Shown here piece after piece: positions 30,601 to 37,847 of a DNA stretch of 64,000 bases; the first letter of the stretch is position 1, and every line of letters begins with the position of its first letter. The notes under the pieces are model-generated. The model did not search any database, was not told the DNA's origin, and worked only from the letters and a program-made list of their open reading frames with translations. The stretch comes from JAFAFN01 sp963707555 (GTDB lineage: Bacteria > Actinomycetota > Acidimicrobiia > Acidimicrobiales > Microtrichaceae), in the NCBI GenBank assembly GCA_963707555.1, contig CAVPQM010000020.1, forward strand, positions 310,001-374,000, given 5' to 3'. The position numbers and the translations under genes are program-made.

Positions 30601-30946
30601 CGGTTCTGGTGTGGCTGCCGGCGCCCAAGGTCGGCCGCCGCCCGGCCGACCCCTGCGCGGAGATCAGCCGCTCATCGGTGTGCGGATCCCTCCCCGCGAG
30701 CATCGCGGCGAGGTCGTCGCGCCGGACCGCGCCGGCCAAGCCCAGGCTGGTCGCGGTGCGGCCGAGCCAACGCCCCGGCTCCTCGCCACCATCCGCGTAG
30801 TAGCGCTCAGGACCGGGAGGGGCGGGAGTGCCGCCAGCTGGAGCAGGAGGCGGTTTCGGATGCGGCTGGAGGTAGCGGACGATCGAGTCGACGACGCGGG
30901 CCGTGTCTGCTCGTCCTCCGCCGAGTGGGGTCACCGTGAACTTCAC
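27632..30946 (-). CDS. MobF-type relaxase-helicase (TrwC/TraA-like)
   Basis: An intact 1104-residue conjugative relaxase. A tyrosine pair Y49-Y50, followed by G-R-W-L-G, suits the nicking tyrosines. A-Y-D-L-T-L-T-T-E-K-S and the metal triad H400-H401-H402 (D-P-F-P-H-H-H-N-V-V-M-N) complete the relaxase domain. The RecD-like helicase has Walker A G-R-A-G-A-G-K-T-T (692-700) and Walker B V-I-D-E-A-S. Between the tyrosines and the triad sits an insertion of about 200 residues with two HTH-like segments (about 122-145 and 246-268) and a G-P-P-V/R-P-P-V repeat. It starts with GTG. It nicks oriT, stays bound to the strand and unwinds it. Confidence 0.92.
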   Translation of the reverse strand: MKFTVTPLGGGRADTARVVDSIVRYLQPHPKPPPAPAGGTPAPPGPERYYADGGEEPGRWLGRTATSLGLAGAVRRDDLAAMLAGRDPHTDERLISAQGSAGRRPTLGAGSHTRTGDDGERLYGVADVAATLGVTHREVERMLDVGTAIALGHLAGAAAALAGPPGEAPGRPGPPVGPPARPPVGPPAADLTSEFGQPGGSYLLPVVEHDGSRWVRATELERCATARETGLDPEHLRSLGAGDDQLSLAEAARLVGLTKQYLRGLARYHEDHQTDIERSLTAGRHPRRAFLVAHRGTKGKWLVTREHLAEFLERRRPPAVRVAYDLTLTTEKSLGVLALLSGPPTRDAVLDSIRAGNDWAIDWLEDRAVGRIDGKPVAAEGLAVASFRHLTSRSLDPFPHHHNVVMNTARMPDGSHRGLWSRALFANAHAASALATAEMRHQLSTSLGVRWRPSGKGGWEIDGITNTVVREFSKRRNEIDDALRELEAEIGRGAHPNEIEHIVLRTRPAKNHTPADDLVSSWRERAARHGLTTDALIDLTGHERAEQEVDTDVLFRSLAGPDGICAGGSVFSRSEALAALTNHPVPGEGDDDAQPLLCGARRLIEMTDEFLASSHVVALTDSDEPLFSTAEMVEVQDRISERFTKGLHRGAHLFPDELLDAAVARHSHLTGEQRRLVTEWCQRGHRFQAAIGRAGAGKTTTVAACADAWTAAGYRVVGAAVKGEATRTLAAATGIECETVAWYLAHTDPQSLPLDARTILVIDEASTLSDRDLDTLMTMAAATGASLRLIGDPAQHGAIAAGGMFRVLCERHPTHTPELTTTHRLQDPHDRAAAQALRQGRVDEAFDELATAGHLHVVGDDLTMFRQVLGRWWDAHCDGLDHPMVDRRNATRRQLNRLAHLLRRVNGEFGDEEIQASGDRTFAVGDRITARAPNRDLHVEGDRRAYVRNGALGTIVAVNQDRGDRSRDTLTVAFDGIGRIDIPRTFFDLHRTPAGRPEVGVDHAYALTSYAVQGSTRDISTSRVDATATRAETYVDITRGRQENHLYLTATADPLDGEALPRIPPSPADVAVAERLHRSTGELTAWELAHPADEPGAREPAVGI
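30387..30434 (+). repeat. Four tandem 12-bp repeats inside the relaxase gene
   Basis: Units are GGTGGTCCAACG, GGGGGTCGCGCG, GGTGGTCCAACG and GGAGGTCCCGGC. On the other strand they encode the P-P-rich linker of the relaxase. Related GGAGGTC units occur outside genes at 30961-30972, 31681-31704 and 31745-31780. Confidence 0.6.
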
Positions 30947-31085
30947 CGGGAACCGCCAGCGGGAGGTCCAACAGGTTTCCCGGAGGGAAACCTGTCAATG
31001 TGTGCGCGCCGGACCTGCCGTTCGGGAGCGATGTGAGCCGCGGGATCGCTCGGTGTTCCGGGAGAGCCGTTCCGGCGACTGAGAG
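30947..31085. other. Candidate oriT region with perfect 11-bp inverted repeat
   Basis: This 139-bp gap between the relaxase and the upstream gene of the same strand holds ACAGGTTTCCC (30971-30981), loop GGA, and GGGAAACCTGT (30985-30995), a perfect inverted repeat. A 12-bp unit, GGGAGGTCCAAC (30961-30972), touches its left arm. A strong hairpin next to a MobF relaxase gene is a usual site for oriT or for relaxase autoregulation. A transcription terminator is less likely because no T-run follows on either strand. Confidence 0.5.
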
Positions 31086-31631
31086 TCACCGCCCGAGGCC
31101 CTTCCCGGTCGGGTGGAGCCCGTTGGTTGGTGCCGGTGGACCGTGCTGGATGCGGTCGAGACGAGCGCCCATCGATGCGACGTTCGTCTGGTGTTGAGCG
31201 GCGGTATCGACCTGCTCGAGGTGGCAGCCGAAGAGGCGATCGTGTGTACCGCGGGTCCACTCCGGTACCCGCCCGAGTTGGCGAGAGCTGAGCGGAGCGA
31301 CCTGGCGGTAGACATCGAACCCCGTGCCGTCGAGCGACGGCTTGGCCAGTCGGAACTGGACGAGGCGGTTCAGCGTGTTCGCTAGCCGGCTTCGCTCGCC
31401 GACTCCGATACCGAGCCCCAGCGACCTGGACAGGTCACTGGCGCCGACCTCGGCGGGCACTTGTGCGATCCACAAGGTGGGAAGCCGGCGCAGCAGGAGC
31501 GTCGAGCTCGGCCCGACCACGGACGACCAGCACTGCTCGATGTAGGGGTCGGTCAGGTCGAATCCGACCCGCTGCACGCGTTCGTCGGGATGGTCGACCG
31601 GCGTGAACGACAGCGTTCGGTCACGTTCCAT
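31086..31631 (-). CDS. Conserved element-associated protein of unknown function
   Basis: A 181-residue protein. It begins M-E-R-D-R-T and contains G-F-D-L-T-D-P-Y-I-E-Q-C-W-S-S-V-V-G-P-S-S-T-L, a run I recall as typical of a hypothetical family carried by actinobacterial mobile elements next to relaxases. A later S-R-S-L-G-L-G-I-G-V-G region followed by N-T-L-N-R-L-V-Q-F-R looks like a winged helix. The start at 31631 is preferred over an upstream in-frame codon because the motif GGGGCCTACG ends 5 bp before it, fitting a leaderless transcript. It may be a DNA-binding accessory of the relaxase; this is inference. Confidence 0.6.
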   Translation of the reverse strand: MERDRTLSFTPVDHPDERVQRVGFDLTDPYIEQCWSSVVGPSSTLLLRRLPTLWIAQVPAEVGASDLSRSLGLGIGVGERSRLANTLNRLVQFRLAKPSLDGTGFDVYRQVAPLSSRQLGRVPEWTRGTHDRLFGCHLEQVDTAAQHQTNVASMGARLDRIQHGPPAPTNGLHPTGKGLGR

Positions 31632-31636
31632 GCCCT

Positions 31637-31665
31637 CGTAGGCCCCTGGGCACCGCCGGAGCGCG
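31637..31665 (-). promoter_or_regulatory. Shared promoter-like motif, copy B
   Basis: On the minus strand GGGGCCTACG (31637-31646) lies 5 bp before the ATG at 31631. With the TraG copy it shares CAGGGGCCTACG, three Gs and ATGGAACG at the gene start. The position 17 bp further up reads CGCGCT, a weak match to CGAAGT of the other copies. Transcription would start at or next to the ATG. Confidence 0.55.
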
Positions 31666-31680
31666 CGTCCGCGGGTCACT

Positions 31681-31780
31681 CGGGAGGTCGAGCGGGAGGT
31701 CGAGTGCTCGAACCGGGGCGCCGAGATCGAGAAATCCCGGCGACCGGAGGTCGACCGGTAGGTCCAGCGGGAGGTGGCAC
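31681..31780 (+). repeat. 12-bp repeats between divergent element genes
   Basis: Two exact copies of CGGGAGGTCGAG (31681-31704) and three related units (31745-31780, reading CGGAGGTCGACC, GGTAGGTCCAGC, GGGAGGTGGCAC) lie between the start of the leftward hypothetical gene and the rightward sigma-like gene. All face the same way. Period and consensus match the array at 30387-30434. Confidence 0.65.
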
Positions 31781-31820
31781 GCGGACCCTGCTGGTGTTCG
31801 ACGACACCAGGAGGCTCTCG

Positions 31821-32501
31821 ATGGCACAGATCCTGCAATCCCTCAACCAGGAGTGGGCGATGATCGCTGACTCACCGGCCGCACGACGCGCGCTCATGCG
31901 CTGGTCATCGGCCCACTCCGTGCTGCTGCCGGCGGCCGACCTCGACGATGTGCTCGACCTCGGGTACCGGCCCGACATCGGTCCCGAGGTTCGCCGTGCG
32001 CTGGCGACCATGGCACCCGCCGATCATCTCGCTGCTCGAGCGCTGTTGCAGGAGCTTCTCGGCGGTCTCGTCAACCTTGCGCACCGTGTTGGTCGCGATC
32101 GCGACGCGGTCGATGACGTCATCGGCCTCGCGTGGGAGCGGATCCGCACCTATCCCAGCCACCGGCCCGGTTCGGTCTCGGGGAACGTGCTCTTGGACGT
32201 GCGCAAGCGCTACCGCCGTCAGCACGACACGGAGCGGTGCTTCCCTGCCAGAGTCGACGACGCAGAGGTCGAACCGTCGACTGAGGACCGGGTTCTCGGC
32301 ACCGCCTTCTTCGAGGACCTGGTCGCCGCAAGCGAAGCAAGTGGTCTGTCGAACGAGGTGCTCGGCACGATCATCCGCAGCCGCGTTCGTGGCGAGTCGA
32401 TGGCTGACCTCGCCGCCGAGCAGCAGGTCACGCTCAAGGTGCTGTGGCACCGTCGGTGGCGGGCAGAAGCACGGTTGCGCGAACTGGCGTTGGCAAGTTG
32501 A
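31821..32501 (+). CDS. Sigma-factor-like protein of the element
   Basis: An intact 226-residue protein. It starts M-A-Q-I-L-Q-S-L-N-Q-E-W, and AGGAGG lies 6 bp before the ATG. A central V-D-D-V-I-G-L-A-W-E-R-I-R-T-Y-P segment resembles region 2 of ECF sigma factors. The end (S-M-A-D-L-A-A-E-Q-Q-V-T-L-K-V-L-W-H-R-R-W-R-A-E) reads as a region-4 helix-turn-helix. The order suits a divergent sigma factor or a related DNA-binding regulator. It is the first rightward gene before the Tad operon and could serve the repeated GGGGCCTACG promoters; this link is untested. Confidence 0.55.
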   Translation: MAQILQSLNQEWAMIADSPAARRALMRWSSAHSVLLPAADLDDVLDLGYRPDIGPEVRRALATMAPADHLAARALLQELLGGLVNLAHRVGRDRDAVDDVIGLAWERIRTYPSHRPGSVSGNVLLDVRKRYRRQHDTERCFPARVDDAEVEPSTEDRVLGTAFFEDLVAASEASGLSNEVLGTIIRSRVRGESMADLAAEQQVTLKVLWHRRWRAEARLRELALAS

Positions 32502-32617
32502 TGGGGTCGCACGAGTCAGAGGCTTCGGTCGAAACGACACGCGGCCGAGCGCGGTACGGCACCATTCGCTACCGTTACTTGCGACATCGACTTGTTGGTG
32601 TCCGGTCTCGTCCGTCT

Positions 32618-32635
32618 GACCGTTACGGGACGGTC
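32618..32635. promoter_or_regulatory. Inverted repeat GACCGT-TACGGG-ACGGTC upstream of the Tad operon
   Basis: Perfect 6-bp arms in the 248-bp gap between the sigma-like gene and the first Tad-operon gene, about 115 bp before the GTG start. Related CGGTACGG and CGCTACCGTTAC strings occur 50 bp to the left. A possible operator or short hairpin; no clear -35/-10 pair is seen. Confidence 0.4.
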
Positions 32636-32749
32636 CTCCTCACCCTGACCTGCGGCGCGGTCATCGCTCCGATGTGGACGCATGGGCACCGTTGGGTAGT
32701 CACCCGCGCAGATCAGGGGAAGGGTCGTCCCGAACGAGGAGGCGCGGCT

Positions 32750-33409
32750 GTGGCCAATGCCGATCGGATCACTCGAGTTGCACTGCCTCAGCAGCGCTGG
32801 CGGCTGCTGGTCGCCCTGGTTGCCCTCGCCCTCGTCGCCACCGCGTGCTCCGATGGCGACTCGACGTCACCATCCTCGACGACCGGGCGACGTGGGTCGT
32901 CAACGACGGCGTCGACGACCACGGCCTCGAGCACTACCGAGCCGGCGACAACCGCTGCGTCCTCGACATCGGTCGGCCGGACGGTCGAAGACGAGATCAT
33001 CGCTCGCTACATCGGCTACTGGAATGCGCGGTTCGCTGCGAACAGCGGCACGCCGAATCCGAGCGACCCGGCGCTCCGGGAGTACGCCACGGGTGACCAG
33101 CTCGATGCCGTCGTTGTCGAGACCCAGAGCAACCTCGACGACGGGCTTGCCTTCCGTCGCTCCGTGGCCCCGGCCGACATCCAGCGCGTCAACGTCGTCG
33201 AGGTCGACGGCGATCACGCCGTCGTGCAGGAGTGCGTCGTGTCCGACGGAGTCATCGTCAGGCGTGACTCGGGCGAGGTCGTCAACGACGAGGTGGCGAC
33301 CCACAACGTTCGTGGGGAGTTGCTCCGCGTCGACGGAGTGTGGCGAGTCTCTTCCGCCAATCTCGTCCAACGATGGGAAGGAGTAGCCGGATGCGCTCGC
33401 GCCTCGTGA
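32750..33409 (+). CDS. Lipoprotein, first gene of the Tad operon
   Basis: A 219-residue protein with a lipoprotein signal: basic start, L-L-V-A-L-V-A-L-A-L, and lipobox V-A-T-A-C-S. A serine/threonine-rich linker (T-T-A-S-T-T-T-A) follows. The mature part (R-Y-I-G-Y-W-N-A-R-F to W-R-V-S-S-A-N-L-V) has an NTF2-like pattern seen in small actinobacterial lipoproteins. The GTG at 32750 is chosen because a GAGGAGG-like site precedes it and the signal peptide follows directly. It overlaps the next gene by 19 bp. It may act in assembling or anchoring the pilus at the membrane. Confidence 0.6.
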   Translation: MANADRITRVALPQQRWRLLVALVALALVATACSDGDSTSPSSTTGRRGSSTTASTTTASSTTEPATTAASSTSVGRTVEDEIIARYIGYWNARFAANSGTPNPSDPALREYATGDQLDAVVVETQSNLDDGLAFRRSVAPADIQRVNVVEVDGDHAVVQECVVSDGVIVRRDSGEVVNDEVATHNVRGELLRVDGVWRVSSANLVQRWEGVAGCARAS

Positions 33410-34260
33410 TCGCAGCGTTGCTGGGCATCGCAGGCTTGGCGTTCGCGGCTCCGGCTTCTGCTGATGACCGGCCCGACGGGGGCGGCGGGGCTTACGTGGG
33501 TCCGAGCGGCGACCCCACGGCTGTCGCCGGAGATGGCGGCTCGGGCAGTGGGAATGGCGGTGGCTCAGGTGGCGGCTCAGGAGACGGAAGCGCTTCGGAC
33601 GTCTCGTGCGAATGGCTCGTCGTGATCGAGGACGACTTCGCCTTCTTCGTCTACGACGTCGACTCGGCCCAGCCCCAGCACTCGGCGACGGGGCGTTGGC
33701 TCGAGTACCGCTGCAACGGCCTCGGAGCGGTGTCGGTGGACGGCTATTTCGTGATCCCTGAGGGCGGCCTCGTCGACCCGTACCAACTCGCGGTGGACGC
33801 CCTGGCGTCGGTGGCGATCGCTCCGCCGGCGATCAGAACGAGTCCCTCGGAGGACGGCCGCCTCTACGTACAGATACCGACGTGGCTGTGGCTGGATCAG
33901 AGCTGGTGGCAGACCTACGAGGCGACCGCCAACACCGGCCGCGTGTGGTCCACCGTCCGAGCCACTCCGGTGGCCACGACATGGGACCTCGGCGATGGCG
34001 GCAGCGTCTCCTGCCGGGGACCTGGGACGCCCTGGCGGCCTGGATCGTCCGAGGAATCAAGCGACTGCACCCACACCTACCGCACGTCCTCCGCGCAGCG
34101 ACCCGCTGGAACTTTCGCCCTTCAGGCGACCGTCACCCTTGAGGTGTCCTGGACATCGAACGCCTCGGGTGGTGGGACGTTGCCGGCGATCAGTCGCACG
34201 TCGACGCTCGAGGTCGAGGTTGGCGAGATCCAGGCGATCGGCACGCGGGGAGGGCGGTAG
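33391..34260 (+). CDS. Secreted protein of the Tad operon, function unknown
   Basis: A 289-residue exported protein. The signal peptide ends in F-A-A-P-A-S-A-D-D, and a glycine/serine-rich linker follows. The mature part has T-W-D-L-G-D-G-G-S-V-S-C and S-D-C-T-H-T-Y, which resembles a PKD-type beta fold, with four cysteines that could form disulfides. Similar secreted proteins precede CpaB-like genes in actinobacterial Tad clusters. It ends 2 bp before the CpaB-like start. It is probably a cell-surface or pilus-associated protein. Confidence 0.6.
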   Translation: MRSRLVIAALLGIAGLAFAAPASADDRPDGGGGAYVGPSGDPTAVAGDGGSGSGNGGGSGGGSGDGSASDVSCEWLVVIEDDFAFFVYDVDSAQPQHSATGRWLEYRCNGLGAVSVDGYFVIPEGGLVDPYQLAVDALASVAIAPPAIRTSPSEDGRLYVQIPTWLWLDQSWWQTYEATANTGRVWSTVRATPVATTWDLGDGGSVSCRGPGTPWRPGSSEESSDCTHTYRTSSAQRPAGTFALQATVTLEVSWTSNASGGGTLPAISRTSTLEVEVGEIQAIGTRGGR

Positions 34261-34262
34261 CG

Positions 34263-34934
34263 GTGGCGACAACTCGAACTCCCGTCCGGGCTGGGGCACC
34301 GTCGTCGAACGGACGCGGGCCGCGCTCGGCCGTCGACGTCCGACCTCCGGGCAGGCGAGTGCGCGTGCCCGAGCTGGCTATCGGACTGTTGGTCACCGTG
34401 GTGTTCGCACTGGGAGCTGTGCTCTGGCACTTGAGCACGGTCGAGAAGGTGCCGGCACTGGCCACAGCAGCGCGGATCGAGCGAGGTGAGGTCATCGAGT
34501 CCGGCGATGTTCGGGTGGTCTACGTGTCGAGCGACGACGCGTTGGCCCGGCTCGATCCGGCTCAGATCGATCGAGTCGTCGGCAATGTCGCTCTGGTCGA
34601 CCTGGCCGAAGGCACCTTGCTCACGCCATCGGTCGCAGCGGAGGCAGCGGCTGTCAACGCTGGTGACGGCGTAGTCGGTCTGTCGCTCGACCCGGGCGCG
34701 TATCCGGCTCGAGGTCTGGCGCCCGGCGACCGCGTCAATGTGGTGAGCGCCGCGGATGTGGCCGAACTCGACGCCGAGCCGACCGTGGTTGCTCGCAACG
34801 CGACGGTGTTCGCCATCGAGGAGCTGTCGAGCGACCGGCTACTCGTGTCGGTACTCAGCACCGAGGCCGATGCGGAGGCTGTGGCCGCGTCGGCGGACGC
34901 TGGCGGGTTGCGACTCGTTCTGGTGGCGCCATGA
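34263..34934 (+). CDS. cpaB: CpaB/RcpC-like SAF-domain protein
   Basis: A 223-residue protein with one N-terminal membrane segment (L-A-I-G-L-L-V-T-V-V-F-A-L-G-A-V-L). The SAF domain follows (A-A-R-I-E-R-G-E-V-I-E-S-G-D-V) and then G-L-A-P-G-D-R-V-N-V-V. In Tad systems CpaB (RcpC) sits in the periplasm or wall zone and supports pilus assembly. The start is GTG; the last codons overlap the next gene by ATGA. It is shorter than the enzymes of Gram-negative Tad loci, as usual in actinobacteria. Confidence 0.75.
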   Translation: MATTRTPVRAGAPSSNGRGPRSAVDVRPPGRRVRVPELAIGLLVTVVFALGAVLWHLSTVEKVPALATAARIERGEVIESGDVRVVYVSSDDALARLDPAQIDRVVGNVALVDLAEGTLLTPSVAAEAAAVNAGDGVVGLSLDPGAYPARGLAPGDRVNVVSAADVAELDAEPTVVARNATVFAIEELSSDRLLVSVLSTEADAEAVAASADAGGLRLVLVAP

Positions 34935-35638
34935 GGATCGTGACGCTCGCATCGGTGCGGGGTGCCCCCGGGGTGACCACCACAGCGCTCCTGCTGGCCT
35001 CGACGTTTCCAGACGCGGCCGTGGTCGAGGCCGACCTCGACGGTGGCGTGCTCGCCGTTCGCTACGGCCTCGGCCGTGAACCGGGTTTGACGACCCTGGC
35101 AGCCGCGGGAAGTGATGGCCCCGGGAGTTGGCGGGCGCATGCCCAAGATGCCGGGGGCGTCCCGGTCCTCGTCGGCCCAGATGCGCCCGGCGCGAGCGCA
35201 GCGTTGTGGCGAACCGCAGGCGAGCGCATCACGCAGCGGGTCGCTGTGGCGGAAGGTATCGCGGTTGTCGATGCCGGGAGGCTTCGGTCGCCGGTACCGA
35301 TCGTGAGCGCGTCCGACCTTCTGGCGGTGTTGGTGTGCCCGGTCGCGGAACATCTCGTCGCGCTGAGTCACCTCTTGCCGATCGTTCGTCAGGCGGTTCG
35401 GGGTCAGGTAGCGGCGGTGCTGGTCGGCGACGGCCCTTACAGCGCAGCTGACGTCGAGGGGTCGTTGGCGTTGACGGTGATCGGTGAGCTCCCGGACGAT
35501 CGGGATGCCGCCGAGTTGATGCGGAACGGCGGCTCGGGGGCACGCCTGGCACGATCCCGCCTCGCTCGTTCGGTCACCGCGCTCGGCGAGCAGATGAGCC
35601 ACGCCCTCATCGAGCACGTGGAGGTGGCAGTGTCATGA
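34931..35638 (+). CDS. CpaE/TadZ-like MinD-fold protein with degenerate P-loop
   Basis: A 235-residue protein of the MinD/ParA fold. The usual K-G-G-x-G-K-T/S loop reads R-G-A-P-G-V-T-T-T (residues 10-18), so both P-loop lysines are replaced and ATP binding may be lost or changed. A-A-V-V-E-A-D-L-D-G-G matches the usual D-x-D-x-Q/G strand. The C-terminal helices are short. TadZ/CpaE proteins place the Tad machine in the cell and are known to tolerate atypical P-loops. ATGA overlaps join it to CpaB before and TadA after. Confidence 0.7.
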   Translation: MRIVTLASVRGAPGVTTTALLLASTFPDAAVVEADLDGGVLAVRYGLGREPGLTTLAAAGSDGPGSWRAHAQDAGGVPVLVGPDAPGASAALWRTAGERITQRVAVAEGIAVVDAGRLRSPVPIVSASDLLAVLVCPVAEHLVALSHLLPIVRQAVRGQVAAVLVGDGPYSAADVEGSLALTVIGELPDDRDAAELMRNGGSGARLARSRLARSVTALGEQMSHALIEHVEVAVS

Positions 35639-36987
35639 GCGCCACGCTCTCCAGCCCCATGGAGTGGCAGGCCGATGTCGTCGACCGGGATCTCGTCGCC
35701 GAACTGCACCACCGCGTCGGCGAAGCGCTGACGGCGGCGCACGTCGCGCACGAGGAAGCCGGCCGGGCTCGTCTCCTGCCGATCGACGAGCGGGCCCTCG
35801 CTCGCAAGCTCCTGGCCGACGAACTGCGCCACCTCGCCGCGACTGCTTACGCCGATGGATCGACTCCGCTCGACGAAGCCACTGAAGCGAAGGTCACCGC
35901 TGCCGTACTCGACCGCATCCACGGACTCGCCCGGCTCCAACCGCTTCTCGACGATCCCCACATCCGCGACATCCACATCTCAGGTGCGCAGCGCGTGTGG
36001 CTCATCATGCGCGACGGGAGCAAGGTTCGAGGGCCAGCGGCCGCGGACTCCGATGACGACCTCGTCGAGCTGATCGCAACCGCAGCGCGCCGGATCGGTC
36101 GCAGTGAACGACGCTGGGACCACGCGCACCCCGAGCTGAACCTTCAACTCCCCAACGGGGATCGCCTCCATGCTCTGATGGCTGTATCCGGTCGGCCGAC
36201 CGTGACGATCCGTCGCCACGACTTCGACATCCACCGCGTGAGCCAACTCATCGACCGCGGTGTCTGCGACGACCTCCTGGCGAGCTTCCTCTCCGCGGCG
36301 GTACGAGCGCGAGCGAACATCATCGTCGCCGGAGGCACCGGAACGGGGAAGACCACGACGCTGCGCTGCCTCATCAACGAGATCCCGGACGATGAGCGGC
36401 TGATCACCGTCGAGGACTCGCTGGAGATCGGCCTCGAACGGTTCGAGGATCTCCACCCGGACCACGAGACGCTCGAGGCGCGTGAGGCGAACACCGAGGG
36501 TGTGGGCTCCTTCACGCTCGCGGAGCTCGTGCGCTCAGCGCTTCGGATGGACCCCCAGCGCGTGATCGTCGGCGAGGTTCGCGGCGCCGAGGTCCTCCCG
36601 ATGCTCCTCGCGATGAGTCAAGGCAACGACGGCTCCATGTGCTCCGTCCACGCCGACTCTTCCAAGGGCGTCTTCGGTCGACTCGCCATGTACGCAGCCA
36701 TGACTCCTGAACGGCTCGTCCCGGACGTCACCAACCTGCTTGTCGCCAACGCTGTCGATCTGATCGTCCACCTTGGCTGGGTCGCGGGCGAGCGGCGGGT
36801 CAGCAGCGTCCGGCAAGTCACCGGCGCAGTCGAGGGCGGCCAGGTCGTCTCCAATGAACTGTGGCGACCCGACAACACCGGAACCGGGGTCCCTGCGGCA
36901 CCTCCGACGCCGGAGTTCGCCACCCAGCTCGAGGCCTACGGCTTCGACGCCGCCGCCCACGCCGCCGCTCAGGGGTGGTGGCGATGA
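35635..36987 (+). CDS. tadA: TadA/CpaF-type secretion ATPase
   Basis: An intact 450-residue VirB11/GspE-family ATPase. The N-terminal domain includes D-I-H-I-S-G-A-Q-R-V-W. The core has Walker A G-G-T-G-T-G-K-T-T (233-241), an acidic E-D-S-L-E-I box, the Asp/His region V-I-V-G-E-V-R-G-A-E with Walker B, and S-M-C-S-V-H-A-D-S. It powers pilin extrusion in Tad pili. Its place with TadB/TadC-like proteins and pilins, not with VirB4, argues for the pilus rather than the DNA channel as its main partner. Both ends overlap neighbours by 4 bases. Confidence 0.9.
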   Translation: MSATLSSPMEWQADVVDRDLVAELHHRVGEALTAAHVAHEEAGRARLLPIDERALARKLLADELRHLAATAYADGSTPLDEATEAKVTAAVLDRIHGLARLQPLLDDPHIRDIHISGAQRVWLIMRDGSKVRGPAAADSDDDLVELIATAARRIGRSERRWDHAHPELNLQLPNGDRLHALMAVSGRPTVTIRRHDFDIHRVSQLIDRGVCDDLLASFLSAAVRARANIIVAGGTGTGKTTTLRCLINEIPDDERLITVEDSLEIGLERFEDLHPDHETLEAREANTEGVGSFTLAELVRSALRMDPQRVIVGEVRGAEVLPMLLAMSQGNDGSMCSVHADSSKGVFGRLAMYAAMTPERLVPDVTNLLVANAVDLIVHLGWVAGERRVSSVRQVTGAVEGGQVVSNELWRPDNTGTGVPAAPPTPEFATQLEAYGFDAAAHAAAQGWWR

Positions 36988-37847
36988 ACACCCTGATCAT
37001 CGCCGCGCTGTCAGCAGGCGTCGCGCTCGGTCTGCTCCTGACCGCCGCTGGGCTCACCGGACGCCAGCTCATCGACGCGCCTGGCGACTTCGTCCGACGG
37101 CTCACCGCCAGCTCGGTCCTACCGAAGGCGGCGCTCGCCTGTGCGGCTGGTCTCGTCGCGCTCGCTGCAACCGGTTGGCTGGTCGGCGGAATCATGGCCG
37201 CCCTCGCCGCGCTGGTGCTGCCCAGAGTTCTGGGCGGCAAGCGCGCGCGGCAGCGCGCCATCGATCGCACTGAAGCCATCGCCTCGTGGACCGAGATGAT
37301 CCGCGACTCGATCGTCGCCGCGTCCGGGCTCGAGGAAGCCATCGTCGCCACGGCTCCCGTCGCGCCGCCGCCCATCGCGTCCGAAGTGCGGACGATGGTC
37401 CGGCGGCTCGACCATCAGCGGCTCCCAGACGCGCTCGTCGCCTTCGGGCAGGATCTCGACCACCCCTCCGGCGACCTCGTCGTCGCCGCACTCGTCATCG
37501 CCTCGCGAATGGAGTCCGCTGACCTCTCTGGGTTGTTGTCGAGACTCGCCGAGGCCACTCGCGGTGAAGCCCGAATGCGCATCCGCGTCGAAGTCGGCCG
37601 CACCCAAGTCCGAACCGCAACCAAGGTGATAGTCGGCGTCGTCATCGCCGCGGTGGTGTTCCTCGCCATTGCCAACCGCAGCTATCTCACCGTGTACGAC
37701 AGCCTCGGCGGCCAGATCATGCTGGCCATCGTCGGCGGGATCTTCGCCCTCGGCGGCTGGCTGCTTTCTCGCATGGCAGAGATCGATCTGCCCGAGCGCT
37801 TCACCGCCCGCGCCGGAGGCCCCACCCACCTGGGAGCCGAACCATGA
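36984..37847 (+). CDS. tadB: TadB-like inner-membrane protein
   Basis: A 287-residue type II secretion F-domain protein. Two N-terminal membrane helices, a cytoplasmic helical domain (W-T-E-M-I-R-D-S-I-V-A-A-S-G-L-E-E-A-I), then two C-terminal membrane helices (V-I-V-G-V-V-I-A-A-V-V-F-L-A-I and I-M-L-A-I-V-G-G-I-F-A-L-G-G-W). This is the TadB half of the platform that works with TadA. Start and stop overlap TadA and TadC by ATGA. Confidence 0.85.
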   Translation: MNTLIIAALSAGVALGLLLTAAGLTGRQLIDAPGDFVRRLTASSVLPKAALACAAGLVALAATGWLVGGIMAALAALVLPRVLGGKRARQRAIDRTEAIASWTEMIRDSIVAASGLEEAIVATAPVAPPPIASEVRTMVRRLDHQRLPDALVAFGQDLDHPSGDLVVAALVIASRMESADLSGLLSRLAEATRGEARMRIRVEVGRTQVRTATKVIVGVVIAAVVFLAIANRSYLTVYDSLGGQIMLAIVGGIFALGGWLLSRMAEIDLPERFTARAGGPTHLGAEP

